Positions 1 through 9,000 of a stretch of 64,000 nucleotides of DNA are shown here, one piece after another. Source of the DNA: Virgisporangium aurantiacum (GTDB lineage Bacteria > Actinomycetota > Actinomycetes > Mycobacteriales > Micromonosporaceae); NCBI RefSeq assembly GCF_016863635.1, contig NZ_BOPG01000064.1, positions 1 to 64,000 on the forward strand, in the 5' to 3' direction. The stretch's first letter is position 1. Each line of letters begins with the position of its first letter. Below the pieces are notes generated by a model. That model was given only the letters and a program-made list of their open reading frames with translations. It made no database searches and was not told the origin of the DNA. The translations under genes were made by a program, and so were the position numbers.

Positions 1-478
1 TCTGCAGCACCTTGCCGGCACCGCAGATCAACTGCCGGGTGACCAGGAACGGGATGAGAATGTCGGCCAGCTGCCCGAACTCACCCTGCCGGGAGACGCA
101 GTAGTTCTCGTGGCAACCGTAGGAGTTGCCGGCCGAGTCGGTGTTGTTCTTGAACAGGTAGATGTCGCCGGCGATGCCCTCGTCGTGCAGCCGCTTCTCC
201 GCGTCGATCAGCAGACCCTCGAGGATCCGCTCACCGGCGCGCTCGTGCACCACCAGGTCACTGACCGAGTCGCACTCGGGCGTGGCGTACTCGGGATGCG
301 AACCCACGTCGAGATACAACCGGGCTCCATTGCGCAGGAAGACGTTGCTCGACCGCCCCCACGAGACGACGCGGCGGAACAGGTAACGGGCCACCTCGTC
401 CGGGGACAGGCGTCGCTGCCCCCGATAGGTACATGTAACTCCGTACTCGGTCTCCAGACCGAAGATCCGCCGGTCCAT
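1..478 (-). CDS. pafA: Pup--protein ligase PafA, 3' end cut by the window edge
   Basis: This is the N-terminal 159 residues of the ligase that attaches the prokaryotic ubiquitin-like protein Pup to lysines of proteins destined for the mycobacterial-type proteasome. The start reads MDRRIFGLETEYGVTCTY, followed by SPDEVARYLFRRVV, SNVFLRNGARLYLDVGSHPE and a FKNNTDSAGNSYGCHEN stretch. These match the glutamine-synthetase-like catalytic fold of PafA closely, including the Mg/ATP-binding ETE near the start. The depupylase Dop is a paralogue, but the RRIFGLETEYG start and the Arg-rich DEVARYLFRRVV segment favour PafA. The ATG at 478 has only a weak GGA-type ribosome site. The remaining two thirds lie outside the window. 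Confidence 0.95.
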   Translation of the reverse strand, partial: MDRRIFGLETEYGVTCTYRGQRRLSPDEVARYLFRRVVSWGRSSNVFLRNGARLYLDVGSHPEYATPECDSVSDLVVHERAGERILEGLLIDAEKRLHDEGIAGDIYLFKNNTDSAGNSYGCHENYCVSRQGEFGQLADILIPFLVTRQLICGAGKVLQ

Positions 479-515
479 GAAGGAATCCTAGCCGTCGCGG
501 CGCGTCGATGGCCGT

Positions 516-1913
516 CTACAACAGGTCGGCGATCGCGGCCACCCCGGCGTCGATCGCCCGGCGTGGCGTGTTGCCGAAGCCCAGGATCAGTTGCGGCGAG
601 GGCGGGGCGGCGTGGTACAGGTCGGCCATGCCGTACAGGCCGACGCCGCGGCTCGCGGCGGTCGCGATCAGGGCGGCCTCGTCGGTGGCCGGCGGCAGGT
701 GCAGGACCGCGTGGAAGCCGGCCGCCAGGCCGGTGACGGGGAGGTCGGGCGCGTGCCGGGTCAGGGCCGCGATCAGGGTCTCGCGGCGGGCGGCGTACTC
801 GGCGCGGGCCCGGCGCAGGTGCCGGTCGTACCGGCCGGACTCGATCAGGGTGGCCAGCGCCAACTGGTCGAGGCCGGGGCTGCCGCGGTCGGCGAGGTCC
901 TTGGCCAGCGCCAGCGACGGGGCGAGCGACACAGGGGCGATGATCCAGCCCAGGCGCAGCGCGGGCGCCAGCGACTTGCTCACCGTTCCCAGCGAGACCA
1001 CGCAGTCGGGCGCCAGGCCCTGCAAAGAACCGACCGGGTCGCGGTCGTAGCGGAACTCGGCGTCGTAGTCGTCCTCGATGATGACGCCGCGGCGGGCGCG
1101 CGCCCACGCGATCAGCTCCTGCCGGCGCGGGCCGGTGAGCACGACCCCGGTCGGCCACTGGTGGGCCGGGGTCACCAGGACGGCCCGCGCCCCGGTGCGC
1201 CGCAGCGCGTCGACGTCCAGTCCGGATCCGTCGACCGGTACGGGCACCGCGGCCATCCCGGCCCGGTCGGCCAGCCGCGTGACGGCGGTGCCGCTGCCGG
1301 GGTCCTCGAAGGCGATCGTGTCGACCCCGTCGGCGGCCAGCGCGTCGACCACCAGGCTCAGCGCCTGCTGCATGCCGGCGCACACGATCAGGTCGGCCGG
1401 GGTCGCGCAGACGGCGCGCACGCGCGTCAGATAGGAGGCCAGCACCGCGCGGAGCCGGTGCTGGCCGATGGCCTCGCCGTAGTCGAACGCCGCGTTCGGG
1501 ACGCTGCGGCAGACCTCCCGGACCGCCCAGGCCCAGGCCTCGCGCGGCGCGAGGCCCAGATCGGGGACGCCGTGCCGGAAGTCCGCGACCGGGAACTGCT
1601 GCGAAGAGCCTTTATCGGACGGCGTGGGAGCGGCCGGCCGGACCACCGTGGCCGCCACCCGGGTGGCCGAACCCGCGCGGCTGGTGAGGTAGCCCTCGGC
1701 CTGCAGTTGGGCGTAGCAGTCCTGCACCAGCCCGCGCGACAGGCCCAGCGTGCGGGCCAGTTCGCGCGACGACGGCAGCGGCTCGTCGGCGGCCAGCCGC
1801 CCGGTGCGGATCGCGGTGCGGAGCTGCTCCTCGAGCTGCGTGCGGAGCCCGCCGCCGGTCCGGTCGATCGTCACCAATAGTTCGGGTCCCGAACCGGCCC
1901 ACTCGACGCGCAT
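516..1913 (-). CDS. MocR-type GntR regulator with PLP aminotransferase-like domain
   Basis: The 465-residue length is typical of MocR/PdxR regulators. The N-terminal winged helix (about residues 20-90; PSSRELARTLGLSRGLVQDCY, then GYLTSRAGSATRV) is GntR-like. The rest is a fold-type I aminotransferase-like domain with a PLP-lysine site in SLGTVSKSLAPALRLGW near residue 313. Such proteins use PLP or an amino-acid adduct as effector and usually control a divergent neighbour. Here that neighbour is an MFS transporter whose start lies 47 bases away, so autoregulation plus control of the transporter is the simple inference. Vitamin B6 genes are not nearby, so a PdxR role is not supported; control of an efflux or amino-compound transporter is as likely. 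Its stop is 37 bases from the pafA start, but the two look unrelated. Confidence 0.9.
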   Translation of the reverse strand: MRVEWAGSGPELLVTIDRTGGGLRTQLEEQLRTAIRTGRLAADEPLPSSRELARTLGLSRGLVQDCYAQLQAEGYLTSRAGSATRVAATVVRPAAPTPSDKGSSQQFPVADFRHGVPDLGLAPREAWAWAVREVCRSVPNAAFDYGEAIGQHRLRAVLASYLTRVRAVCATPADLIVCAGMQQALSLVVDALAADGVDTIAFEDPGSGTAVTRLADRAGMAAVPVPVDGSGLDVDALRRTGARAVLVTPAHQWPTGVVLTGPRRQELIAWARARRGVIIEDDYDAEFRYDRDPVGSLQGLAPDCVVSLGTVSKSLAPALRLGWIIAPVSLAPSLALAKDLADRGSPGLDQLALATLIESGRYDRHLRRARAEYAARRETLIAALTRHAPDLPVTGLAAGFHAVLHLPPATDEAALIATAASRGVGLYGMADLYHAAPPSPQLILGFGNTPRRAIDAGVAAIADLL

Positions 1914-1960
1914 GGAACTGGACCTTATCAGTGAGCCGGTTGGCCCATAGGTTCAACATC
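1914..1960. promoter_or_regulatory. divergent promoter region between MocR regulator and MFS gene
   Basis: On the plus strand TAGGTT (1948-1953) fits the actinobacterial -10 form TANNNT and ends 7 bases before the ATG at 1961. That spacing is expected for a leaderless transcript, and no ribosome site precedes this ATG. On the minus strand TAAGGT fits a -10 about 12 bases before the regulator ATG. The two promoters are therefore nearly back to back, so one bound MocR dimer could act on both. Confidence 0.5.
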
Positions 1961-3085
1961 ATGACGACGACCTACGCCGCGAAGGCGCCCATCGTGACCC
2001 GCGCGCTGCTGCTGCGGTGCATCTCCATCTTCGGCGCGGCGGTGGGCTTCTACCTGCCGCTGTCGGTGGTTCCGATGCTCGCCGCGGAGACCGGCTCGGA
2101 CCGGTCGGCCGGGCTGGCCACGGTCGCGCTGCTGCTGGCCACGGTCGGCGGTGAGATCGTGACGCCGCGCCTGGCCGCCCGGATCGGCTACCGGTGGTCG
2201 CTCCTCGCCGGGCTGACGCTGCTCGGCGCGCCCACGCTCCTGCTCGCGGTCAGCGCCGACCCCGGGGTGATCCTCGGCGTGAGCGCGGTGCGCGGCGTCG
2301 GGTTCGCGATCTGCGTGGTGGCCGGCGGCGCGCTGACCGCGCAGATCATCCCGGCCGAGCGGCGCGGCGAGGGGCTCGCCGTCGTCGGGCTCGTCAACGG
2401 CACCACCAGCCTGATCGCGCTGCCGGCCGGCGTGTGGGCCGCCGACCGCTGGGGCTACGGCGCGGTCTTCGTGGTCACCGCGGTGGTGACGCTCGGCGCG
2501 CTGGTCTCGGTCCCCTCGTTGCCGGACCACGACGTGACCGCGACCGCCGCCGACCACCGCGCCGTGCTTCCCGGCCTGGGCCGCCCCGCGCTGATCTTCG
2601 CGTCGGTGACCGCGGCCCTGGGCGTGCTCGTGACCTACCTGCCGCTCGCCGCGGCCGGGCAGCCCGCCTGGGTGACCGCGGCCGCGCTGTTCGCCCAGCC
2701 GGCCGCGGCCACGTGCACCAGTTGGGTGGCCGGCCGGATCGGTGACCGCGTCGGACCGGTGCGCCTGCTGGCGCCCGGACTCGTGGTCGCCGCGCTCGGG
2801 ATGGCCTGCCTGTCTTTCACGCCGATCGTCGGGGCGCTCGTGTTCGGCGCCGGGTTCGGCATCCTGCAGAACGCGACGCTGTCGCTGATGTACAAGCGGG
2901 TGCCGACCGGCGGCGAGATGACGGTCAGCGCGGTCTGGAACATCGCGTACGACCTCGGCATGGCCGGCGGGGCGCTGGGAGCCGGCCTGGTCGTCGGCGC
3001 GGCCGGCTACCCGGCGACCTTCGTTCTCACCGCCGTGGCGATGGTTCCCGCGCTGGTCCTGTCGGTGCGAAGTGCGTCGCGATGA
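1961..3085 (+). CDS. MFS transporter, 12-helix type
   Basis: The 374-residue hydrophobic protein shows about 12 membrane spans and the loop sequence RIGYRW between helices 2 and 3. Its size and glycine/alanine-rich helices fit the drug-proton antiporter/sugar-exporter side of the major facilitator superfamily; the substrate cannot be read from sequence. An upstream GTG at 1931 would add ten residues, but ATG 1961 is preferred because a -10 hexamer sits 7 bases before it and the ten residues are polar and unlike a membrane N terminus. It is divergent from the MocR regulator, which probably controls it. Its 3' end overlaps the last 59 bases of the convergent NmrA-like gene. Confidence 0.88.
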   Translation: MTTTYAAKAPIVTRALLLRCISIFGAAVGFYLPLSVVPMLAAETGSDRSAGLATVALLLATVGGEIVTPRLAARIGYRWSLLAGLTLLGAPTLLLAVSADPGVILGVSAVRGVGFAICVVAGGALTAQIIPAERRGEGLAVVGLVNGTTSLIALPAGVWAADRWGYGAVFVVTAVVTLGALVSVPSLPDHDVTATAADHRAVLPGLGRPALIFASVTAALGVLVTYLPLAAAGQPAWVTAAALFAQPAAATCTSWVAGRIGDRVGPVRLLAPGLVVAALGMACLSFTPIVGALVFGAGFGILQNATLSLMYKRVPTGGEMTVSAVWNIAYDLGMAGGALGAGLVVGAAGYPATFVLTAVAMVPALVLSVRSASR

Positions 3086-3845
3086 ACTCGGCCATCGACG
3101 TGGGCGGCGTTCCGGTCACCTCCGCCACGGCCCGGGTGACCTCGGCGAAGCCGCCGGTCCGGACCCGCTCGGCGAGGTCCGCGAAGATGTCCGTGGTCCA
3201 CGGGTCCGGCCCGTCCTGCGGCGGCGGGTCGTCGGCGCGCATCTCGTGCCCGAGGCGGGCGGAGAGTTCGGCGGCGACGGCGTCGACCGAAAGCGCGGCC
3301 GGGCCGGTGAGGGTGTACGCGCGGCCGTGGTGCTCCGCCGGCGCGCGGAGCGCGGCCACCGCGACGGCGGCGATGTCGCGGGCGTCGACCCAGGCGATGG
3401 ACCCGCCGCCGGACGACAGGCTCAGGACCCGGTCGGTCCGGATGGCGTCGCCGTAGAACCGGGGATCGGTGAGCACCTGGTGGAACCAGGACGGCCGCAG
3501 CAGCGTCCAGGAACCGGCCCGGGTCGTGACGGCGTCCTCGACCCGGCGCGCCCAGTGCCGTTCCGGGAGCGTGCCGGCGCCCTGCTCCGACAGCAGGACC
3601 ACGTGGGCGTCCGGTGCCTCGCTCACCAGGCCGGCGACGAGTTCCGGGGCGTCGGGCACGTCGGGCCGCATCAGGTAGATGGCATCGGCGTTGTCGACCG
3701 CGCCCGGCCAGGTATCGGGATCGGCCCAGTCGAACGGGGTCTCCGCGCCGGGCTGCGAGGAGCCTTGTCGGACGTCGGCACCGGCAAGCCGGGCCACCAC
3801 TTCCCGGCCGGTCTTGCCCCGGGCGCCGGTCACCAGGATCGTCAC
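3027..3845 (-). CDS. NmrA-like NAD(P)-binding reductase/epimerase-type protein
   Basis: This 272-residue Rossmann protein opens with TILVTGARGKTGREVVARL, a glycine-rich NAD(P)-binding loop of the NmrA/YwnB atypical short-chain dehydrogenase group. Downstream it has LLRPSWFHQ and IAWVDARDIAAVAVAAL, seen in NmrA-type quinone reductases and redox sensors. The GTG at 3845 is chosen because it overlaps the stop of the upstream oxidoreductase as GTGA, giving translational coupling. A longer frame upstream would read antisense into that gene. With its partner it probably forms a redox or quinone/aldehyde-reduction unit controlled by the divergent MarR regulator. The last 59 bases overlap the end of the convergent MFS gene. 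Confidence 0.88.
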   Translation of the reverse strand: MTILVTGARGKTGREVVARLAGADVRQGSSQPGAETPFDWADPDTWPGAVDNADAIYLMRPDVPDAPELVAGLVSEAPDAHVVLLSEQGAGTLPERHWARRVEDAVTTRAGSWTLLRPSWFHQVLTDPRFYGDAIRTDRVLSLSSGGGSIAWVDARDIAAVAVAALRAPAEHHGRAYTLTGPAALSVDAVAAELSARLGHEMRADDPPPQDGPDPWTTDIFADLAERVRTGGFAEVTRAVAEVTGTPPTSMAEFIATHFAPTGPAREPSPRR

Positions 3846-4831
3846 GGCCGAACCACCGCCTTCCCCGTGGTGGACGTCCCGGCACGCAGCAGGGTGAGCA
3901 GGGCCTCGGGCACCCGCTCGATGCCGTCGAGAACCGTTTGCGGGTAGGCGATCCTGCCGTCGCGCAGCCAGCCGGCCATCTCGGCGCGGAACTCGGGCAT
4001 CCGGTGCAGGTGGTCCGTGACCAGGAACCCGTACGCCGTCGCGCGTTTGGTGATCAGCTCGTAGAGGGTGCGGATCCCGTACGGTTCGCCGCCGTCGTAC
4101 TGGCTGACCATGCCGCACAACGCCAGCCGGGCACCGACCCTGAGGTGACCGATGGCGGCCTCCAACTGGGCGCCGCCGACGTTGTCGAACACCACGTCGA
4201 TGCCGTCGGGCGCGGCTTTCTCCAGATGCTCCCGGACGTCGCCGTCGTGGTAGTCGAAGGCCTCATCGAACGTCTCGCGCAGGTGCTCGACCTTCGCGGC
4301 CGACCCGGCGCTGCCGATCACCCGGCCCGCGCCGCGCAGCCGGGCGAGCTGGCCGGCGATGCCGCCGACCGCGCCGGCCGCACCGGTGACGAACACCGTG
4401 TCGCCGGGCCGCACCCGCTCGGTGCCGATCCACGCGCTCAACCCGGTGGCGCCGAGCGGGCCGAGGTAGGCCTCGGCGGGGATCTTCTCGTCGACGTCGA
4501 TGACGGAGACCGTCACCGCGTCGGCCACGGTGACCTCGCGCAGCCCGGCGAAGTGCTCGACCACCTGCCCTTCCGCGATCCCCGGCGCCCTGGACCCGAC
4601 GACGACGCCGACCGCCGCGCCGTCGAGCGGCGCGTCGAGCGGGAACGGCGGGGGGTAGGAGGGCCGGTCGTCCATCCGGCCGCGCATGTACGGGTCCACC
4701 GAGAGGTGGGTGTTGCGCACCACCACCTGGCCGGGGCCGGGCTCGGGTACGTCGGTCTCGATCAGGGCGAAATCTTCGGGGGACGCGTGTGCGCGCGGCC
4801 TGCGCACCAGGTGCCACTCGCGGGCTCTCAT
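3842..4831 (-). CDS. NADP-dependent zinc-independent MDR oxidoreductase (CurA / LTB4-dehydrogenase type)
   Basis: The 329-residue protein belongs to the medium-chain dehydrogenase/reductase superfamily but lacks the zinc-ligand cysteines. Diagnostic segments are LSVDPYMRGRM near residue 45, LGATGLSAW, the nucleotide loop VFVTGAAGAVGGIAGQLAR near residue 152, VVFDNVGG and LCGMVSQYD. These place it with curcumin/double-bond reductases and leukotriene-B4 12-hydroxydehydrogenase-like proteins, which reduce alpha,beta-unsaturated carbonyls or quinones with NADPH. The ribosome site AGGAG lies just before the ATG. It is first in a two-gene unit with the NmrA-like gene and faces the MarR gene across a palindromic region. 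Confidence 0.92.
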   Translation of the reverse strand: MRAREWHLVRRPRAHASPEDFALIETDVPEPGPGQVVVRNTHLSVDPYMRGRMDDRPSYPPPFPLDAPLDGAAVGVVVGSRAPGIAEGQVVEHFAGLREVTVADAVTVSVIDVDEKIPAEAYLGPLGATGLSAWIGTERVRPGDTVFVTGAAGAVGGIAGQLARLRGAGRVIGSAGSAAKVEHLRETFDEAFDYHDGDVREHLEKAAPDGIDVVFDNVGGAQLEAAIGHLRVGARLALCGMVSQYDGGEPYGIRTLYELITKRATAYGFLVTDHLHRMPEFRAEMAGWLRDGRIAYPQTVLDGIERVPEALLTLLRAGTSTTGKAVVRP

Positions 4832-4847
4832 GCGGTCTCCTTCGATA

Positions 4848-4900
4848 CTTTATTGAATCAAGCATCTCCATGCTAAGCACAGATGCTTTAGCCAATCAAG
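4848..4900. promoter_or_regulatory. inverted-repeat operator between oxidoreductase and MarR genes
   Basis: Two 19-base arms, 4848-4866 (CTTTATTGAATCAAGCATC) and 4882-4900 (GATGCTTTAGCCAATCAAG), are inverted copies of each other matching at 14 of 19 positions, with TAAGCATC/GATGCTTA-like inner parts. The region is much more AT-rich than its surroundings. Each arm also contains a TTGA/TCAA pair of the kind MarR dimers bind. A -10 candidate TAGAGT (4909-4914) lies just right of it, 7 bases before the MarR ATG. Binding of the MarR product to both arms would silence both directions. Confidence 0.6.
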
Positions 4901-4921
4901 TTTCTTGGTAGAGTGGCCTCC

Positions 4922-5350
4922 ATGGCCGTGCCGCCGGGTCCCGTCACCGCGTCGACCGACGCCGAACGCGCGATGTTCGACTTCGTCGACGCGTACGACC
5001 GCGCGTACGAGACCGCCGCGACGAAGCACGGGCTGAGCGTGGCGCAGGCCTGCGTCCTCGGCCGGATCACGACCCCGCGCGGCATGCGCGAACTGGCCGA
5101 CGAACTGGGTTGCGACGCGTCGAACGTCACCCAGATCATCGCCCGGCTGGAGTCCCGCGACCTGGTGCGCCGCCACACCCACCCGAACGACCGCCGCTCC
5201 CGGCAGATCGTCCGCACCCCCGACGGCGACACCCTCTACGCCGACTTCGAGGAGTCGTTCGCGTTCGCGCGCGCCGCCATCTCCCACCTGAGCGCCGCCG
5301 AGCAGGACCAGTTGGCGACCCTGCTCCGCAAGGCATTGGGGTCCTCATGA
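4922..5350 (+). CDS. MarR family transcriptional regulator
   Basis: The 142-residue winged-helix protein has the MarR layout: dimerisation helices (FDFVDAYDRAYETAA), a recognition region GMRELADELGCDASNVTQIIARLE, and the wing sequence LVRRHTHPNDRRSRQIV with the conserved DRR. MarR proteins release DNA on binding phenolic or electrophilic ligands or on cysteine oxidation; cysteines are present here, but I cannot assign sensing. The ATG at 4922 is preferred over the GTG at 4913 because TAGAGT at 4909-4914 sits where the -10 of a leaderless message should be, and it would overlap a GTG start. The stop overlaps the next start as ATGA. It most likely represses the divergent quinone-reductase operon. 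Confidence 0.88.
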   Translation: MAVPPGPVTASTDAERAMFDFVDAYDRAYETAATKHGLSVAQACVLGRITTPRGMRELADELGCDASNVTQIIARLESRDLVRRHTHPNDRRSRQIVRTPDGDTLYADFEESFAFARAAISHLSAAEQDQLATLLRKALGSS

Positions 5351-5982
5351 CCCTCGACCGTGAGTTGAGCGGCCCGGACGCCCCGCTCCGGGCGACCGCC
5401 CGCGCACTGGCCAAGGTCGACGCGGCGCGGGCCCTGGTCCTGGTGGAGGGCATCAGCGACCAGATCGCCCTGGAGGCGGCCGCCGCCGGCCGCGGCCGTG
5501 ACCTGGACGCCGAGGGTGTCGTGATCGTGCCGATCGGCGGCGCCCACGCGATCCGTCGCTTCCTCGTCCGGATCGCACCCGTGACGCCGCTCGCCGGCCT
5601 GTACGACCGGCGCGAGGAGGAGATCGTCCGCCGCGGCCTGGTGGACGCCGGTGTCGGTGCGCCCATGTGCCGCGCCGACCTGGAGGCCCTCGGCTTCTTC
5701 GTGTGCGTCGACGACCTGGAGGACGAGCTGATCCGCGCCGTCGGCACCGACCGGGTCGAGGCGCTCATCGCGGCGGAGGGCGACCTCGGCGCGCTCGACT
5801 CGATGCGCGGCCAACCGGCCTGGCGCGGCCGCGATCCCGCCGCGCAGATGCGCCGGTGGCTGGGCAGCGGCTCGCGGCGCAAGCTGCGCTACGCCCGCTC
5901 CCTGGTCGAGGCCGCCGTCGCGGGGAACGCCCTACCCCGTCCGCTGGACGCGGTCCTGACCACCGTCGCCCGTCGGGAGTAG
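5347..5982 (+). CDS. TOPRIM-domain protein (OLD-type nuclease-like, lacks ATPase)
   Basis: This 211-residue protein starts at ATG 5347, overlapping the MarR stop by four bases. Residues 25-110 read as a TOPRIM fold: ALVLVEGISDQIALEAAA carries the catalytic-type Glu, followed by VVIVPIGGAHAI and LAGLYDRREEE in place of the usual D-x-D. A conserved C-terminal half follows (LGFFVCVDDLEDELIRAVG, RRKLRYARSLVE). Standalone proteins like this occur in actinobacteria without the ABC ATPase that precedes TOPRIM in OLD nucleases. The second acidic motif is DRREEE rather than DxD, so nuclease activity is uncertain. Coupling to a MarR gene is the only functional clue; it may act in nucleic-acid or nucleotide handling under that regulator. 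Confidence 0.75.
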   Translation: MTLDRELSGPDAPLRATARALAKVDAARALVLVEGISDQIALEAAAAGRGRDLDAEGVVIVPIGGAHAIRRFLVRIAPVTPLAGLYDRREEEIVRRGLVDAGVGAPMCRADLEALGFFVCVDDLEDELIRAVGTDRVEALIAAEGDLGALDSMRGQPAWRGRDPAAQMRRWLGSGSRRKLRYARSLVEAAVAGNALPRPLDAVLTTVARRE

Positions 5983-5986
5983 GCAG

Positions 5987-6008
5987 CTTTTATTCGTACG
6001 GATAAAAG
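5987..6008. promoter_or_regulatory. 22-base near-perfect palindrome upstream of secreted multidomain gene
   Basis: The arms CTTTTATTCG and CGGATAAAAG flank a central TA, with one mismatched pair. The AT-rich arms in a GC-rich genome, the position 80-100 bases before the next gene, and the central CGTACG resemble an operator for a dimeric repressor. It starts five bases after the TOPRIM stop, so a weak terminator is the alternative, but there is no T-tract after it. Confidence 0.45.
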
Positions 6009-6087
6009 TTTGCATGAATCGATCGGAAGATCTGGCGCACTCAGCGAATGTGATCGATGATGTCCTCCACCGTCCAAGGAGGACCGC

Positions 6088-9000
6088 ATGTCCCCTCACC
6101 CACCGTGCCGACGGGACCGGGCGCGGCGCCTGACCGCCGTGCTCGCCGCGGCTCTGCTCGGGCCGATGGCCGTCGTGGCGCCGATCGTGACCCCTGCGGC
6201 GGCGGCCGCCGACCTGCCGCCGCAGGAGCCCGGCGTCACCCTGCGGACCTACGACGTCCGGGTGCCGCTCAGCGCGATCTGCACGCTCAAGCCCGGGCAG
6301 ACGCCGAACGTCGACAAGCTGATGCCCACCATCGACTGGACCAGCGCGGCCGACTTCGGGTTCGAGGACAACTTTCTCACCCACGCGCTGGCCAACCTGA
6401 ACATCGCCACCGCCGGCGACTACACGTTCCGGCTCACCAGCGACGACGGGTCCCGGTTGTACATCGACGACACGCTCGTCGTCGACCATGACGGGTTGCA
6501 CGGCGCGACCTCCAAGGACGGCACCATCACGCTGACCGCGGGCTACCACTCGCTGCGGGCCGAGATGTTCGAGGCCGGTGGCGGCCAGCAGCTCACGGTC
6601 GCCTGGTTGCCGCCCGGCGCCACGGACTTCGCCGTCGTGCCCAACAGCGTGCTGAGCACCGACGCCGGTGTGGTGCGCGTGACGGCGCCCGGGTACAAGC
6701 AGTGCCAGGGCGTCGCGGACGCGCCCGGCGACGGACTGCCGCTGGACGCGGTCAACCCGAACTACACGCTCACCGACCTGCGGCCGCCGGGCTTCGAGCC
6801 GCAGGTGACCGCGATGGACTGGACGCGCGACGGCCGGCTGGTGATCGCCACCTGGGGCGGCAGCGACCAGACGCGGGGCGAGGTCTACATCGTCGGCAAC
6901 GTCACCGGGAGAACGGGGCCCGGCAGGGTGACGTACAAGAAGGTCGCCGAGGGGCTGAAGGAGCCCATGGGACTCGCGGTCGTCGACGGCACCATCTACG
7001 TGTCGCAGAAGCACGAGCTCACCGAGTTGCGCGACACCAACCGCGACGAGGTGGCCGACGAGTACCGCACCGTGGCCACGTGGCCGTTCGGCGGCAACTT
7101 CCACGAGTTCGCGTTCGGCCTGCTCTACCGGGACGGCAACTTCTACCTGAACCTGTCCGTCTCCATCAACTACGGCGGCGAGACCACCGACCCGCAACCC
7201 GCGGCCAATCGCGGCACGAGCATCGTCGTGAACAGGCGCACCGGCGCGGTGAGCTACGTCGCCGGCGGGCTGCGCACGCCCAACGGTCTCGGCTGGGGTC
7301 CGGACAGGGACCTTTTCGTGACCGACAACCAGGGCGGCTGGTTGCCCGCCTCGAAGCTGGTACGGATAAAGAAGGACCGATTCTTCAACCACTACACCAA
7401 CCCGGCCGGACCGTTCGACGCCAACGCGGTCACCGAGCCCGTGCTGTGGCTGCCGCAGAACGAGATCGCCAACTCGCCGAGCACGCCGGTCCTCCTCACC
7501 AAGGGCCCGTTCAAGGACCAGATGCTGATCGGCGACGTCACGTACGGCGGGCTGCAGCGGGCCTACCTGGAAAAGGTGAACGGCGAGTACCAGGGCGCGG
7601 TGTTCCGGCACACGCAGGGTCTCGAAGCGGGCGTCAACCGGACCACCATCGGCCCCGACGGCGCCATCTACGTCGGCGGGCTCGGCGCGGACGGCAACTG
7701 GGGCCAGCCCGGCAAGCTCCGGTACGGCCTGCAGAAGCTGACGCCCAACGGCACCACCACGTTCGACATGAAGTCGATGAGCGCGACGCGGGACGGCTTC
7801 CGGATCGAGTACACCAAGCCGCTCAGCGACGCGACGATCGAGAACCTCGTGCAGAAGTACCGCCTCACCCAGTGGCGGTACGTGGCGACGCCGCAGTACG
7901 GCGGGCCGAAGGTCGACGAGGAGAAGCTGACCGTCACGAAGGCGACCGTCTCGCGCGACCGGAAGAGCGTCGAGCTGACAGTGGACGGGCGCCGGCCGGG
8001 GTTCGTGGTGTATCTGCGCTCACCGCGTCCCTTCGCTTCTAAATCCGGCGAGGAACTGTGGAGCACCGAGGCCTGGTACACGCTCAACGCCATCCCCGGA
8101 GAGCATGACGACGAGGTCTTCTACGAGGCCGAGGCGGGCCGGCGGGAGAACGGTGCCAGCATCGCCACCGACCACCGCGGCTACTCGGGTGTCGGCTTCG
8201 CCGCCGGGTACTGGAACCCGAACGCCGCCACCACGATCAAGGTCGAGGTGCGGCACGGCGGCGAGTACGACGTCGGCCTGCGGTACAGCAACGGCCCCAA
8301 CCCGTTCCAGGGCACGAAGACCGTCAGCGTCTACGTCAACGGCACGAAGGTGGGACAGACGGCGTTGCCGTCGACGATCACCTGGGACGAGTGGGCGACG
8401 AAGACCGAACGGCTCCGGCTGAACGCCGGCCTCAACACGGTCACCTATCGTTTTGACGAGGGCGACACCGGCAACGTCAACCTCGACCTGATCACCGTGC
8501 GCCGGCCGGGCCAGCGGATCACCCTGTTCGACGGCGGCGACCTGGCGGAGTGGCAGCACACCGACGGCCGCCCGGCGAGCTGGCAGCGCAAGGCCGGCCG
8601 CGCCATGGAGGTGTCCGGCGGAGACCTGCGCACGAAGCAGGCGTTCGGCGACTTCCGGCTGCACGTGGAGTTCAAGGTGCCGCTGCTGCCGCCCGACGTC
8701 ACCGGCCAGAACCGCGGCAACAGCGGCGTGTACCTCCAGGAGCGCTACGAGATCCAGATCCTGGACTCGTACGGCGACCCGACCAACGACAACAACGAGT
8801 GCGCCGCCATCTACACGCAGAAGGCGCCCGACGTCAACGCGTCGAGACCGCCGGAAACCTGGCAGGCGTACGACATCTGGTACCGCGCCGCCCGTTACGA
8901 CGACGCCGGCGCCAAGGTCGAGAACGCCGTGGTGACCGTGGTCTGGAACGGGAAGCGCGTGCACGACCGGGTCGCCATCACGGGACCGACCGGCGGCAAC

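Noticed and set aside
5932..7611. 559-codon minus-strand open frame
   Set aside because: Antisense to the secreted multidomain protein; no recognisable family and no start site.
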